From the NCBI RefSeq assembly GCF_010365055.1, contig NZ_JAAFHA010000006.1, forward strand, positions 40,346 to 104,345: a DNA stretch of 64,000 nucleotides, given 5' to 3'. The stretch is from Rhodoferax sp. GTDB taxonomy: Bacteria > Pseudomonadota > Gammaproteobacteria > Burkholderiales > Burkholderiaceae_C. Of this stretch, positions 26,843 to 34,288 are shown piece after piece (the first letter of the stretch is position 1; each line of letters begins with the position of its first letter). A program made the position numbers and the translations under genes. The notes beneath the pieces were generated by a model. The model made no database searches and had not been told where the DNA came from. It worked only from the letters and a program-made list of their open reading frames with translations.

Positions 26843-27625
26843 TTAGGTGCACCCCATGGACTTGTTGACAATGCTCAGAACGGTGTTCAGGTCTTCAATC
26901 GGCACCTGACCCGGTGCCGAGGCGGCGGCTCCGACCGCGAAGCTGAGCGAAGAGCCAAACGCACCGCCGATCATGCGGGTCAGCGCGCCCAGCGGCCCCA
27001 TGGACATGCTGATCAGCGGAATGCGCAGCTTCTTGCTGGCTTCGCGGGTGGCCGTGAGCAGCGTCAGCACATCGTCCAGATCGCGTGGCATGACGGCCAC
27101 CTTGGCCACGTCGGCGCCCAACTGATCGGCGGTGAGGAACTTGGCTGCCAGTGTTTCGAGACCCGGTGTGTAAGAGAAGTTGTGGAACGACAGCACCAGT
27201 TTGATACCGTTGGCTTTGGCCGCATCGCGCACACGCACGATGTTGGCGGCGTCGTTGGCCATTTCATAGTCGATGAGGTCGATGGTTTTGCTCTCGCACA
27301 CGGCCGTGTACATGGCGATGACCTGCTCTTCGCTCAAAGCGATCTTTTCACCCCCCTCCATGGTGGAGCGGCGGGTGAACAGCAAAGGAATGTCCCCTGC
27401 TGCCTTTTTGATAGCTACTGCCGCAGAAATGACGCCGGCTGCATCGCCAATTTGCTCAAAATAATCAACGCGCCATTCCAGCACGTCAGGCTTCTTGGGC
27501 AGCACCACAGCCAGTTCTGCCATCAGCTTGTCCAACGTGCGCCCGACCAGCGGGGTACAGATCAGCGGAAACTTGCCGCCAGCGATGGGTTGTCCGTTCA
27601 ATTCGATCGGTTTGTTGATTTGCAT
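26843..27625 (-). CDS. aroD: Type I 3-dehydroquinate dehydratase
   Basis: Cytoplasmic enzyme of 260 residues turning 3-dehydroquinate into 3-dehydroshikimate through a Schiff base. Seen: LEWRVDYFE (substrate-binding Glu and Arg), LLFTRRSTMEGG, the catalytic His in LSFHNFSYTPG, the Schiff-base Lys in VAKVAVMPRD, and ISMSMGPLGALTRMIG. Type I enzymes occur in biosynthesis and in quinate catabolism. Here the gene is the last of a catabolic-looking operon and close to QuiC/PcaB-like genes, so a catabolic role is likely (inference). GGAG lies ahead of ATG 27625. A terminator hairpin in the 77-bp gap upstream may lower its expression relative to the other genes. Confidence 0.93.
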   Translation of the reverse strand: MQINKPIELNGQPIAGGKFPLICTPLVGRTLDKLMAELAVVLPKKPDVLEWRVDYFEQIGDAAGVISAAVAIKKAAGDIPLLFTRRSTMEGGEKIALSEEQVIAMYTAVCESKTIDLIDYEMANDAANIVRVRDAAKANGIKLVLSFHNFSYTPGLETLAAKFLTADQLGADVAKVAVMPRDLDDVLTLLTATREASKKLRIPLISMSMGPLGALTRMIGGAFGSSLSFAVGAAASAPGQVPIEDLNTVLSIVNKSMGCT

Positions 27626-27640
27626 AAGGATCTCCTCAAT

Positions 27641-27678
27641 AAAAAAGCCTGCCAGCGCTACAAGAGCGCACGGCAGCC
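27641..27678 (-). terminator. Hairpin with U-run between the aldehyde dehydrogenase and aroD
   Basis: On the minus strand GGCTGCC-GTGCGCT-CTTGT-AGCGC-TGGCAGGC folds into an imperfect stem, followed by TTTTTTATT. It looks like an intrinsic terminator or attenuator inside the operon, about 15 bases before the aroD start. Confidence 0.65.
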
Positions 27679-27702
27679 ACTTTACGTCATGTCAGGGCTT
27701 GT

Positions 27703-29172
27703 TTAGCAGGCGCTGGTCATGTCTTCGGCTGTGAACTCGCCCTCTTCCATGGCCGGATCATAAAACGCGCCAAACAGCTCCCGGTCAGACGGGCGGTCTT
27801 CCTTGATGGGCACGGACACCCAGGTGGTATTCATGTAGTGCTTCAGGCTGACGTTTTCGCTGATCACGTTGCCGCCCCAGGTGCCGCAGCCCAGGCTGGA
27901 GGTCATGGGCATGCCGTTGTTGAAGGCGCCTGCGTTTGCTTTTGACTGCGGTTGGCGCACCATGATGCGGCTCACGGGCGCCGCCATGGCGAGTTGGTGG
28001 ATGTGGTCCTGGTTGAACGAATAGATGCCGCAGGAGTGCCCCTTGCCGCCCACGTTGTAAATGCCGCGCATCATGTTCAGGGCTTCGTCAAAGGTGCCGT
28101 ACTTGTACACGGCCAGCAACGTGGTGAGCTTTTCACCCGAGTACGGATGGCCCTTGCCGATGGCATCGCCGTGCACGATGATGAACTTGCGGTCAGCGGG
28201 GATGGAGAAGCCCGCGGCCTCGGCCAGTTTTTGCGGTGCCACGGCCACAGTGTCGGCCAGGCGGTGCAGCTCGTCGTCCCACATGGCTTTGCGCAGCGCC
28301 GCCTTCTCGGTGTCGTTGGCGATGTAGCCGCCTTCTTTGACCAATTGAGCCAGAAACGCATCAAAAATGCCTTCCTGAATGATCAGGTTGCCATCGGCCG
28401 AGCAGCCCGAGCCGAAGTCGGACGTCTTGCTCAAGCGGGTATTCATGGCCGCTTCTTCGATGTTGGCGGTCTCGTCGATGATCATGGTGGAATTGCCAGC
28501 ACCGACACCATAGGCAGGGGTGCCCGAGCTGTAGGCGGCGCGCACCATCGGCTGGCCACCGGTGGCGATCACCAGATCCGCTTCAGCCATCAGCGCTTGC
28601 GACATCGGAATGTTCACGCGGGTCAGGCATTGCAGCAGGTCAGGCGGCGCGCCTTCTTTTTCCAGAGCCTCGCGCATCAGGCGCACAGTCTCGAAGGAGG
28701 TCTTCTTGGCGCGCGGATGCGGCGAGAAGATGACCGCGTCACGGGCCTTGATGCCGTAAATGGCGTTGCCAGCGGGCGTCAGGTCCGGGTTGGTGGTGGG
28801 GACGATACACGCGACCACACCAGCGGGTTTGCCGTATTTGACGATGCCTTTTTCAGGGATTTCTTCAATGATGCCCACGCTCTTTTGGCGCAATGCATCA
28901 CGCAAGATACCCCGGATTTTCATGCGCTTGCCCATGCGGCTGTCCGGGTCACCCAGGCGGCTTTCTGCAATGCCTTCAGCCACCAGGCGGGTGAAGGTTT
29001 TCTTGTTGGAAACGGCCCAGGCGACAGCTTGGCACAGGCGGTCGATGCGCGCCTGGTCGTAAGTTTCAATAATGGCCAAGGCAGCGCGGGCTTTGGCAAA
29101 GGCGCTGTCGAGTTCTTCGCGCTGTTCGGCATTGATCTCGGTCTTTTTGAGTTCGGGGGGAATGTTGCTCAT
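27703..29172 (-). CDS. Acylating aldehyde dehydrogenase (sulfoacetaldehyde dehydrogenase-like)
   Basis: CoA-acylating aldehyde dehydrogenase of 489 residues, closest in my reading to sulfoacetaldehyde dehydrogenase (SauS) and the AdhE aldehyde domain. Seen: VACIVPTTNPDLTPAGNAIY, IFSPHPRAKKTS, VIATGGQPMVRAAYSSGTPA, GVGAGN, the catalytic Cys in SDFGSGCSADGN, and EKLTTLLAVYKY. The family makes an acyl-CoA from an aldehyde with NAD(P). With a TPP-dependent enzyme two genes upstream, the logical sequence is 2-oxo acid to aldehyde to acyl-CoA (inference). The substrate is unknown; a sulfonate is possible, but I see no sulfonate-specific neighbours. Start at ATG 29172 with CCGGAGACAAACC ahead. Confidence 0.85.
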   Translation of the reverse strand: MSNIPPELKKTEINAEQREELDSAFAKARAALAIIETYDQARIDRLCQAVAWAVSNKKTFTRLVAEGIAESRLGDPDSRMGKRMKIRGILRDALRQKSVGIIEEIPEKGIVKYGKPAGVVACIVPTTNPDLTPAGNAIYGIKARDAVIFSPHPRAKKTSFETVRLMREALEKEGAPPDLLQCLTRVNIPMSQALMAEADLVIATGGQPMVRAAYSSGTPAYGVGAGNSTMIIDETANIEEAAMNTRLSKTSDFGSGCSADGNLIIQEGIFDAFLAQLVKEGGYIANDTEKAALRKAMWDDELHRLADTVAVAPQKLAEAAGFSIPADRKFIIVHGDAIGKGHPYSGEKLTTLLAVYKYGTFDEALNMMRGIYNVGGKGHSCGIYSFNQDHIHQLAMAAPVSRIMVRQPQSKANAGAFNNGMPMTSSLGCGTWGGNVISENVSLKHYMNTTWVSVPIKEDRPSDRELFGAFYDPAMEEGEFTAEDMTSAC

Positions 29173-29202
29173 GGTTTGTCTCCGGTTTCAGTGGGTAGGG
29201 GA

Positions 29203-30006
29203 TCAGTCCAGGTTTTTCTGGGCGGTTAGCAGGGCGCGGCGGGCGTACTCTTCAAAACCAATCTGGGCGGCCAGCGCGTCGCCGGGGATTTCAAGGGTGT
29301 AGGTGATTTGCTGCGGCAGGCAAGCCAGAATCTCTTTCACGCCAAAGGCCCCGTCGCCGGGAAAGTAGCGGTCGCTGCGGGCCTCAAACAGGATGCTGTC
29401 GATGCCCGGTGCGATGGTTCTAGGGCCATCACAGACATGGGCAGAGTGAAACCATTCACGCGGCAAGGCCTTGAGCGCTTCACGGCTGGAATTGGAACGG
29501 AAGAAATGCAGCATGTCGATCAACATGCCGGCGTTGGAGCGCTTCACGGTATTGAGCGCGGTGGTGGCGGTTTCCAGGCTGCCGGTTTCTGTCCACCAGG
29601 GAAACTCCAGGTTGATGGTGATGTCCAGCGTCTTGGCGTAGTCGCACAGTGTGGCAAAGCGGGCGTGGGCGCGTTCGCGATCCGGGTCGGGCAACTGGCA
29701 AATCACATGGTGCGCACCCAGCTCGGCTGTGGCGTCGAGCATGGGGTAGTAACTTTGGGCGTCGTGGCTGGGGTCCATGCGGGCCAGTTCCACGTCCCAC
29801 ACCTTCACGCCTGTGTCCGCCAGTTTGGCTTTGGTGGCCGCCATGGCGGTCTTGCTGGAGATGATCGGGTAGAGCGGTTCGGCATCGGTCACGCGCGAGA
29901 GTCGCAGACCGACATAGTCGTAGCCCGTCCTGGCGGCCACCTCGATCAAATCCACCGGCGGCAGCGCCATGGCGGTGAGATGGGCCAATGAATAGGTGTG
30001 TTTCAT
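29203..30006 (-). CDS. Sugar phosphate isomerase/epimerase-like TIM barrel with intact metal site
   Basis: 267-residue protein of the xylose-isomerase-like superfamily. Probable metal ligands are all kept: Glu in INLEFPWW, Asp and His in MLIDMLHFF, His in HSAHVCDGP and Glu in YTLEIPGD. The N-terminus SLAHLTAMALPPVDLIEVAA and GYDYVGLRLSR are typical of the group. It lies in an operon with a TPP enzyme (24 bp upstream), the acylating dehydrogenase (30 bp downstream) and aroD. It could be the working dehydroshikimate dehydratase or an epimerase of an unknown hydroxy-oxo acid; sequence alone does not decide. Confidence 0.8.
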   Translation of the reverse strand: MKHTYSLAHLTAMALPPVDLIEVAARTGYDYVGLRLSRVTDAEPLYPIISSKTAMAATKAKLADTGVKVWDVELARMDPSHDAQSYYPMLDATAELGAHHVICQLPDPDRERAHARFATLCDYAKTLDITINLEFPWWTETGSLETATTALNTVKRSNAGMLIDMLHFFRSNSSREALKALPREWFHSAHVCDGPRTIAPGIDSILFEARSDRYFPGDGAFGVKEILACLPQQITYTLEIPGDALAAQIGFEEYARRALLTAQKNLD

Positions 30007-30030
30007 GATGATCTCACTGAATTGAGCGGC

Positions 30031-31818
30031 TTATTTCTTGCTGCCAGCACCAGCAATGGCGCTGGTGTCTGCGTGGTGAACCTTCTTGCCGGGCGAGTAA
30101 ATGTCCATGATGTTCCAGTGGCCCGCGGTCTCCACCGGGGCGTTTTGCATCGCCACGTCGATAACGAAGGGGCGGTTGGACGCAATGGCTTTTTCCAGCG
30201 CAGGCTTGAATTCCTCGGCAGAGGTGACGCGAATGCCTTCAGCACCGTAGGCCCGGGCAATGGCGGCAAAGTCAGCCTGGAAGGGCTCACCGTCCTTGAA
30301 AAACAGCGTGCCGACCGTGGTGCCGTAGTGCGCCAGCTGCAGGCCGGCGATGGTGCCGAACGCGCAGTTGTTCATGATCACCCAGATGACCGGCACATTG
30401 CTTTCAACCGCGGTGGCCAACATCGCCGGGTTCTGACCGAAGCCACCGTCACCTACCAGCGAGACCACAACGCGGTCCGGGCAGGCAATCTTGGCGCCGA
30501 TGGCCGCCGGTGCGCCAAAGCCCATGGTTGCAAAGCCGCCGGGGGTCAGGATGCTGCCGGGCGTGAAGATGTCAAACTGTTGACCGACACCGTTCTTGTT
30601 CCAGCCCACGTCGGTGGTGATGATCACGTCGCGCGGCAACACGGCGCGCGCATCGGCCAGGATGCGCTCGGGGCGCATCGGGAAGGCGTCGCTTTGCTGT
30701 GCGGCCACCAGGCCTGCCTTGAAGGTGCTGCGGTTGGCGGCCATCTCGGCCTTGAGTGCTTCGTTCTTGAAGCCTTGCGGGTAGAGCTTTTTGGCGACGC
30801 GGTTGAGCACCTTCAGCGCTTGCTTCAGGTCTGCCACGGCACCGATTTGCACCGGGTAGTTGCGGCCTATTTCGCTGGGGTCGATGTCGATGTGGATCAG
30901 CTTCGATTTCGTGAAGTCGAAGGTGTACGCGTTCTCCCACGAGCTGCAGTCGGCTTCGGCAAAACGCGTGCCCAAGCCCAACACGAGGTCAGCGTTCAGG
31001 CACTTGTCGTTGATGAATTTGGTGCCCCAGAAACCGGTCATGCCCAGGATGAACGGGTGATCGTCCGGCAGCACGCCCTTGCCCATCAGGCTGTGCGACA
31101 GCGGCAGGCTCATGTGGTCCACGAACTCCTGCAACTCGGCCGTGGCGTCGGCCAATACCACGCCGCCACCGACATGGAGCTGCGGTGTTTTGGCGGCCAC
31201 CAGCGCTTCGATGATCTGGGTGGCGACTTCATCATCGATGCTGGGGGTGTGCAGCTTCTTGGTGTGGCGCTTGAGCTTGGCAAACAGTTCGACGTCCACT
31301 GGCTTGGAGAAGATGTCCATCGGCACGGACACCAGCACGGGGCCGGGGCGGCCTGTTTCAGCCAGTTGAAATGCTTTTTCAATGATTTCAGGGAACAGGT
31401 CCGGGCGCTCGACACGCCAGACGCGCTTGCAAAAGGGACGGTAAATTTCTGATTGGGCGGCATCGGCGTGCAAGTTGACTTCCTGGTGAGGGTGCTTGCC
31501 GTAGTAGTGGCTGGGCACGTCACCGGCAATCACCACCATGGGAATTGAATCCAGCGCGGCATTGGCAACACCGGTAGCCGCATTGGTCAGTCCAGGGCCG
31601 AGGTGGCTGAGCACCACAGCCGTGGTTTTCCTGGCGCGGGCGTAGCCGTCCGCCGCGTGGGCTGCCACCTGTTCGTGGCGGGTGTTGATGAATTTGATAC
31701 TGCTTTTTTCAAGCGCCGTCAGCACGGCAATATTGGTGTGGCCGCACAAGCCAAAAATATGCTCAACGCCGCGGTCTTCGAGGTACTTGACGAGTTGATG
31801 AGAAATGAGATCTTGCAT
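30031..31818 (-). CDS. Thiamine-diphosphate enzyme, acetolactate synthase large-subunit family
   Basis: 595-residue TPP enzyme with the three usual domains: PYR (about 1-180, catalytic Glu in INTRHEQVAAHAADGYARA), central (about 200-340) and PP (about 380-560, with GDGGFGQN and, after the normal spacing, MNN for the metal-diphosphate site). The family covers acetolactate synthase, glyoxylate carboligase, oxo-acid decarboxylases and 2-hydroxyacyl-CoA lyases. No small regulatory subunit (IlvH) is nearby, and the setting (isomerase, acylating aldehyde dehydrogenase, aroD) points to catabolic decarboxylation or C-C cleavage. First gene of the operon; GGAGACAAAA precedes ATG 31818. The IclR-like palindrome is about 135 bases upstream. 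Confidence 0.85.
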   Translation of the reverse strand: MQDLISHQLVKYLEDRGVEHIFGLCGHTNIAVLTALEKSSIKFINTRHEQVAAHAADGYARARKTTAVVLSHLGPGLTNAATGVANAALDSIPMVVIAGDVPSHYYGKHPHQEVNLHADAAQSEIYRPFCKRVWRVERPDLFPEIIEKAFQLAETGRPGPVLVSVPMDIFSKPVDVELFAKLKRHTKKLHTPSIDDEVATQIIEALVAAKTPQLHVGGGVVLADATAELQEFVDHMSLPLSHSLMGKGVLPDDHPFILGMTGFWGTKFINDKCLNADLVLGLGTRFAEADCSSWENAYTFDFTKSKLIHIDIDPSEIGRNYPVQIGAVADLKQALKVLNRVAKKLYPQGFKNEALKAEMAANRSTFKAGLVAAQQSDAFPMRPERILADARAVLPRDVIITTDVGWNKNGVGQQFDIFTPGSILTPGGFATMGFGAPAAIGAKIACPDRVVVSLVGDGGFGQNPAMLATAVESNVPVIWVIMNNCAFGTIAGLQLAHYGTTVGTLFFKDGEPFQADFAAIARAYGAEGIRVTSAEEFKPALEKAIASNRPFVIDVAMQNAPVETAGHWNIMDIYSPGKKVHHADTSAIAGAGSKK

Positions 31819-31951
31819 TTTTGTCTCCTGATGTGAAAGGGCTTTGTTGTCATCGAAAGCGGTTTGAACGTGCGATGAACAGATAAATTCCAGAAAGCTT
31901 CGTTACTTTATCTATTGCGCGCTTTTGAAATGAACTAAATTGTCCATTATC

Positions 31952-31966
31952 GTTCGTTGATCGAAC
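31952..31966. promoter_or_regulatory. PcaR-like operator palindrome in front of the TPP-enzyme operon
   Basis: GTTCGTTGATCGAAC is an inverted repeat GTTCG-N5-CGAAC. It resembles the 15-bp site I recall for Pseudomonas PcaR (GTTCGATAATCGCAC) and the half-sites at 23395-23428. It lies about 135 bp upstream of the TPP-enzyme start in an AT-rich region suitable for a promoter. Confidence 0.55.
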
Positions 31967-32227
31967 GTTAATGTGCGATTAATAGCGCAAATAAGGGTTA
32001 ATACCTACTTTTGACAATCTCAGGCGAATGAGCGCCTAGCGTGCTGTGTTGGTGACAAGCGGCGGCGCCGCCAGGCCAAGCAGGCGCGTTAAACCTCACG
32101 ACTTTGAACAGCCTCGCGACCAAACCTTGGCATGAGGGCATTGGACCCAAGACCCTCCACTGCTCGCCCTCTGGCGCAATCGGACGATTCAGGAGTGCAC
32201 GCTCGGATTGGCAGGTCTTGCCCTAAA

Positions 32228-32300
32228 ATTTATATGAAATTGGCCTCTGGCCCTTTAAGACAGGGCCTCAGTAGCTATTCAATTGATAGTTTTTTTCAGG
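32228..32300. repeat. Short interspersed repeat, copy 5 (opposite orientation)
   Basis: GGCCTCTGGCCC ... CAGTAGCTATTCAATTGATAG and a T-run. It ends three bases before the stop of the thioesterase-GNAT gene and may serve as its transcript end. The rest of the 31819-32302 gap holds only the operator region. Confidence 0.7.
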
Positions 32301-32302
32301 CG

Positions 32303-33172
32303 TCATTGCAAGGTGCGCACCATCTCAATGTGCGAGATCCCGGCTTCCACAAAGGATGGCCCACGCGGCACGAAGCCTTGCGCTGCATAAAAACCCTGCG
32401 CGCTGCTTTGGGCGTGCAACATCACCTCAAGGTCGCCACGCTGGGCCGCAGCCGCCATCAGGGCTTGCAGCGCCGCGCGGCCCAGGTTCGACCCGCGCAG
32501 CACCCGGTTCACCGCCAGCCGGCCAATTTGACCCACACCCGGTGCAGGCTGCAACAGCCGCCCGGTGGCCACGGCCAGGCCCAGCCGATTGCGAATCAGC
32601 ACGTGAAGCGCGGTCTCATCTGCCGCGTCTTGCTCCATCTCGATCGGAATCTGCTGCTCTTGCACAAACACCTCGCCCCGCACCGTGCGCGCCCCCTCGC
32701 CCAGCGCCTGCCAATCACCGACCGCGACCTCCATCATGGTTTGGCCCGCTTCATAGCCCAGCAGGATGTCGCGCAAGGACGTGGGCACCGGCCTGGACGT
32801 TTGTGTGACGGGGTCGGCAAACACGTAAACCAGTTCGCAACTGATCAAGTGCTCTTCGCCCCGAAAAATGGCGCCCGTGAACAGCATCGACGAACTGCCG
32901 ATGCGGCTGCATTTGAGCGCCACGTCCAACTGGTCATCCAGCCGCGCCGACGCGTGAAACTCCAGCGTGGCTTTCTTGACATACAAGTCACCCTGCAGTG
33001 CCACAAAAGTGGCCTCGTACGGCAGCGCCAGCGCGCGCCAGTAGTCCGTGATGGCGGTATCAAAGTACATCAGGTAGTGCGCGTTGAATACGATTTTTTG
33101 CATGTCCACTTCGGCCCAGCGCACGCGCAGGCGGTGGACGAAGCGGAACTGCTGGCGGGCGGTGTCAGTCAT
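32303..33172 (-). CDS. Fusion of acyl-CoA thioesterase (YbgC-like) and GNAT acetyltransferase
   Basis: 289-residue two-domain protein. Residues 1 to about 135 form a 4-hydroxybenzoyl-CoA-thioesterase/YbgC hotdog: RLRVRWAEVDMQKIVFNAHY, with the catalytic Asp, then LMYFDTAITDYWRAL. Residues from about 145 form a GNAT domain: RTVRGEVFVQEQQIP, then LAVATGRLLQPAPGVGQIGR, LAVNRVLRGSNLGRAALQAL (acetyl-CoA loop RgsnLGraAL) and HAQSSAQGFYAAQGFVPRG, as in ElaA-type acetyltransferases. ATG 33172 is used; a TTG at 33190 overlapping the upstream stop (TTGA) is possible. It follows the esterase by 14 bp. The fusion links acyl-CoA hydrolysis with acetyl transfer; the targets are unknown. Confidence 0.85.
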   Translation of the reverse strand: MTDTARQQFRFVHRLRVRWAEVDMQKIVFNAHYLMYFDTAITDYWRALALPYEATFVALQGDLYVKKATLEFHASARLDDQLDVALKCSRIGSSSMLFTGAIFRGEEHLISCELVYVFADPVTQTSRPVPTSLRDILLGYEAGQTMMEVAVGDWQALGEGARTVRGEVFVQEQQIPIEMEQDAADETALHVLIRNRLGLAVATGRLLQPAPGVGQIGRLAVNRVLRGSNLGRAALQALMAAAAQRGDLEVMLHAQSSAQGFYAAQGFVPRGPSFVEAGISHIEMVRTLQ

Positions 33173-33186
33173 GGGACTTTTTTGGC

Positions 33187-34149
33187 TCAAAGGTTGGTCT
33201 GAAAAGCGTGTTGCAGCGCGCGGGCGGCGTCCAGATGGGCGCGGCGCGCCTCTGGAATGGCCCGCCCCATCATGGCAAAGCCGTGCACCACACCGCGGTA
33301 AATCTCCAGGTCGACCGGCACGGCGGCTGCGCGCAATTTGTCGGCGTACAAAATGCCTTCATCCACCAGCGGGTCGCATTCCGCCAGGCCGAACCAGGCC
33401 GGCGCAACACCGTCGACATCCGGGGCATTGAGCGGCGCAAAACGCCAGTCATCGCGGTCCTTCAAGGCGGGAATGTACTGGTCAAAGAAATATTCAATGT
33501 GCGCCTCCTCCAGCATGAAGCCATGAGCGAAGGTTTTGTGGGAAGGCGTGTCGTGGTGCGCGGTGCAGCCGGGGTAAAAGAGCAATTGCAATGCCAGCGG
33601 CAAGCCCAGGGCTCTGGCCTGCAGCGCGCAGGCGCAAGCCAGCGTGCCCCCGGCGCTGTCGCCCCCGACGGCGAGGAGGCTGGCGTTCAGACCCAGGCTG
33701 GCGCCGTGGCTGGCGACCCATTGCAGAGCATCCCAGGCGTCGTTGTGCGCGACCGGGAATTGATGTTCAGGCGCCAGCCGGTAGGCCACCGACAAGACCG
33801 CGCAATGCGCCAGATGACTCAAGGTGCGGCACAACACATCGTGCGTGGCGATGCCGCCAATGGTGAAACCGCCGCCATGGAAATAGACCAGGATCGGCAA
33901 CTGCTCGGTGCTGGGGACATAGAGCCGCACCGGCAAAGCATGGCCATCACGCGCAGGTACAGTGAAACTCTCCACCCGCTGCAGCGCCGGCGCGGTGATG
34001 TCCAGAAAACCGGCCCCGACCTCGTAGGCGAGGCGTGCTTGCGCGGGCGTGAGCGCGTGCAGCGGCATCTGGTTAGCACGCGTCATGCGGTCCAGCACGC
34101 TGTGCATGGCAGGCGTCAGCAAGGTGCGTGGGTTACGACGGTGACTCAT
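33187..34149 (-). CDS. Alpha/beta hydrolase, acetyl-esterase (HSL) family
   Basis: 320-residue carboxylesterase of the hormone-sensitive-lipase group. The oxyanion motif HGGGF (YFHGGGFTIGGIATHD), the nucleophile elbow GGDSAGGTLA, the acid Asp in AECDPLVDEG and His in VVHGFAMMG complete the triad. Start at ATG 34149 (MSHRRNPRTLLTPAM); the frame is open 33 codons further upstream, but with non-native composition. No strong ribosome site. It stands between the acyl-CoA dehydrogenase (139 bp upstream) and the thioesterase fusion, so release of acyl groups from esters to feed beta-oxidation is plausible. Confidence 0.9.
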   Translation of the reverse strand: MSHRRNPRTLLTPAMHSVLDRMTRANQMPLHALTPAQARLAYEVGAGFLDITAPALQRVESFTVPARDGHALPVRLYVPSTEQLPILVYFHGGGFTIGGIATHDVLCRTLSHLAHCAVLSVAYRLAPEHQFPVAHNDAWDALQWVASHGASLGLNASLLAVGGDSAGGTLACACALQARALGLPLALQLLFYPGCTAHHDTPSHKTFAHGFMLEEAHIEYFFDQYIPALKDRDDWRFAPLNAPDVDGVAPAWFGLAECDPLVDEGILYADKLRAAAVPVDLEIYRGVVHGFAMMGRAIPEARRAHLDAARALQHAFQTNL

Positions 34150-34288
34150 TGCGGCGCGGGTTCTTGTTGATGTGCATTTTTTTATCCTACACGCAATCGA
34201 CAGTGGCACCGATTGAGAGCGGCAGGAAGAAATGCGAGGTGGCATCAACGAAGACGCCCGGCGCTCTACACAAGCGCTGGTCGCTGCC

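Noticed and set aside
27405..27470. Possible ninth repeat copy inside aroD (TGATAGCTACTGC ... GGCTGC)
   Set aside because: Only about half of the bases align to copy 2, and the protein segment has the length expected for AroD without an insertion; judged chance.
27952..29229. Plus-strand open frame opposite the aldehyde dehydrogenase
   Set aside because: Composition typical of a shadow frame; the opposite strand encodes a clear enzyme.
29998..31452. 484-codon plus-strand frame opposite the TPP enzyme
   Set aside because: No family features, and the minus-strand TPP motifs are unambiguous.
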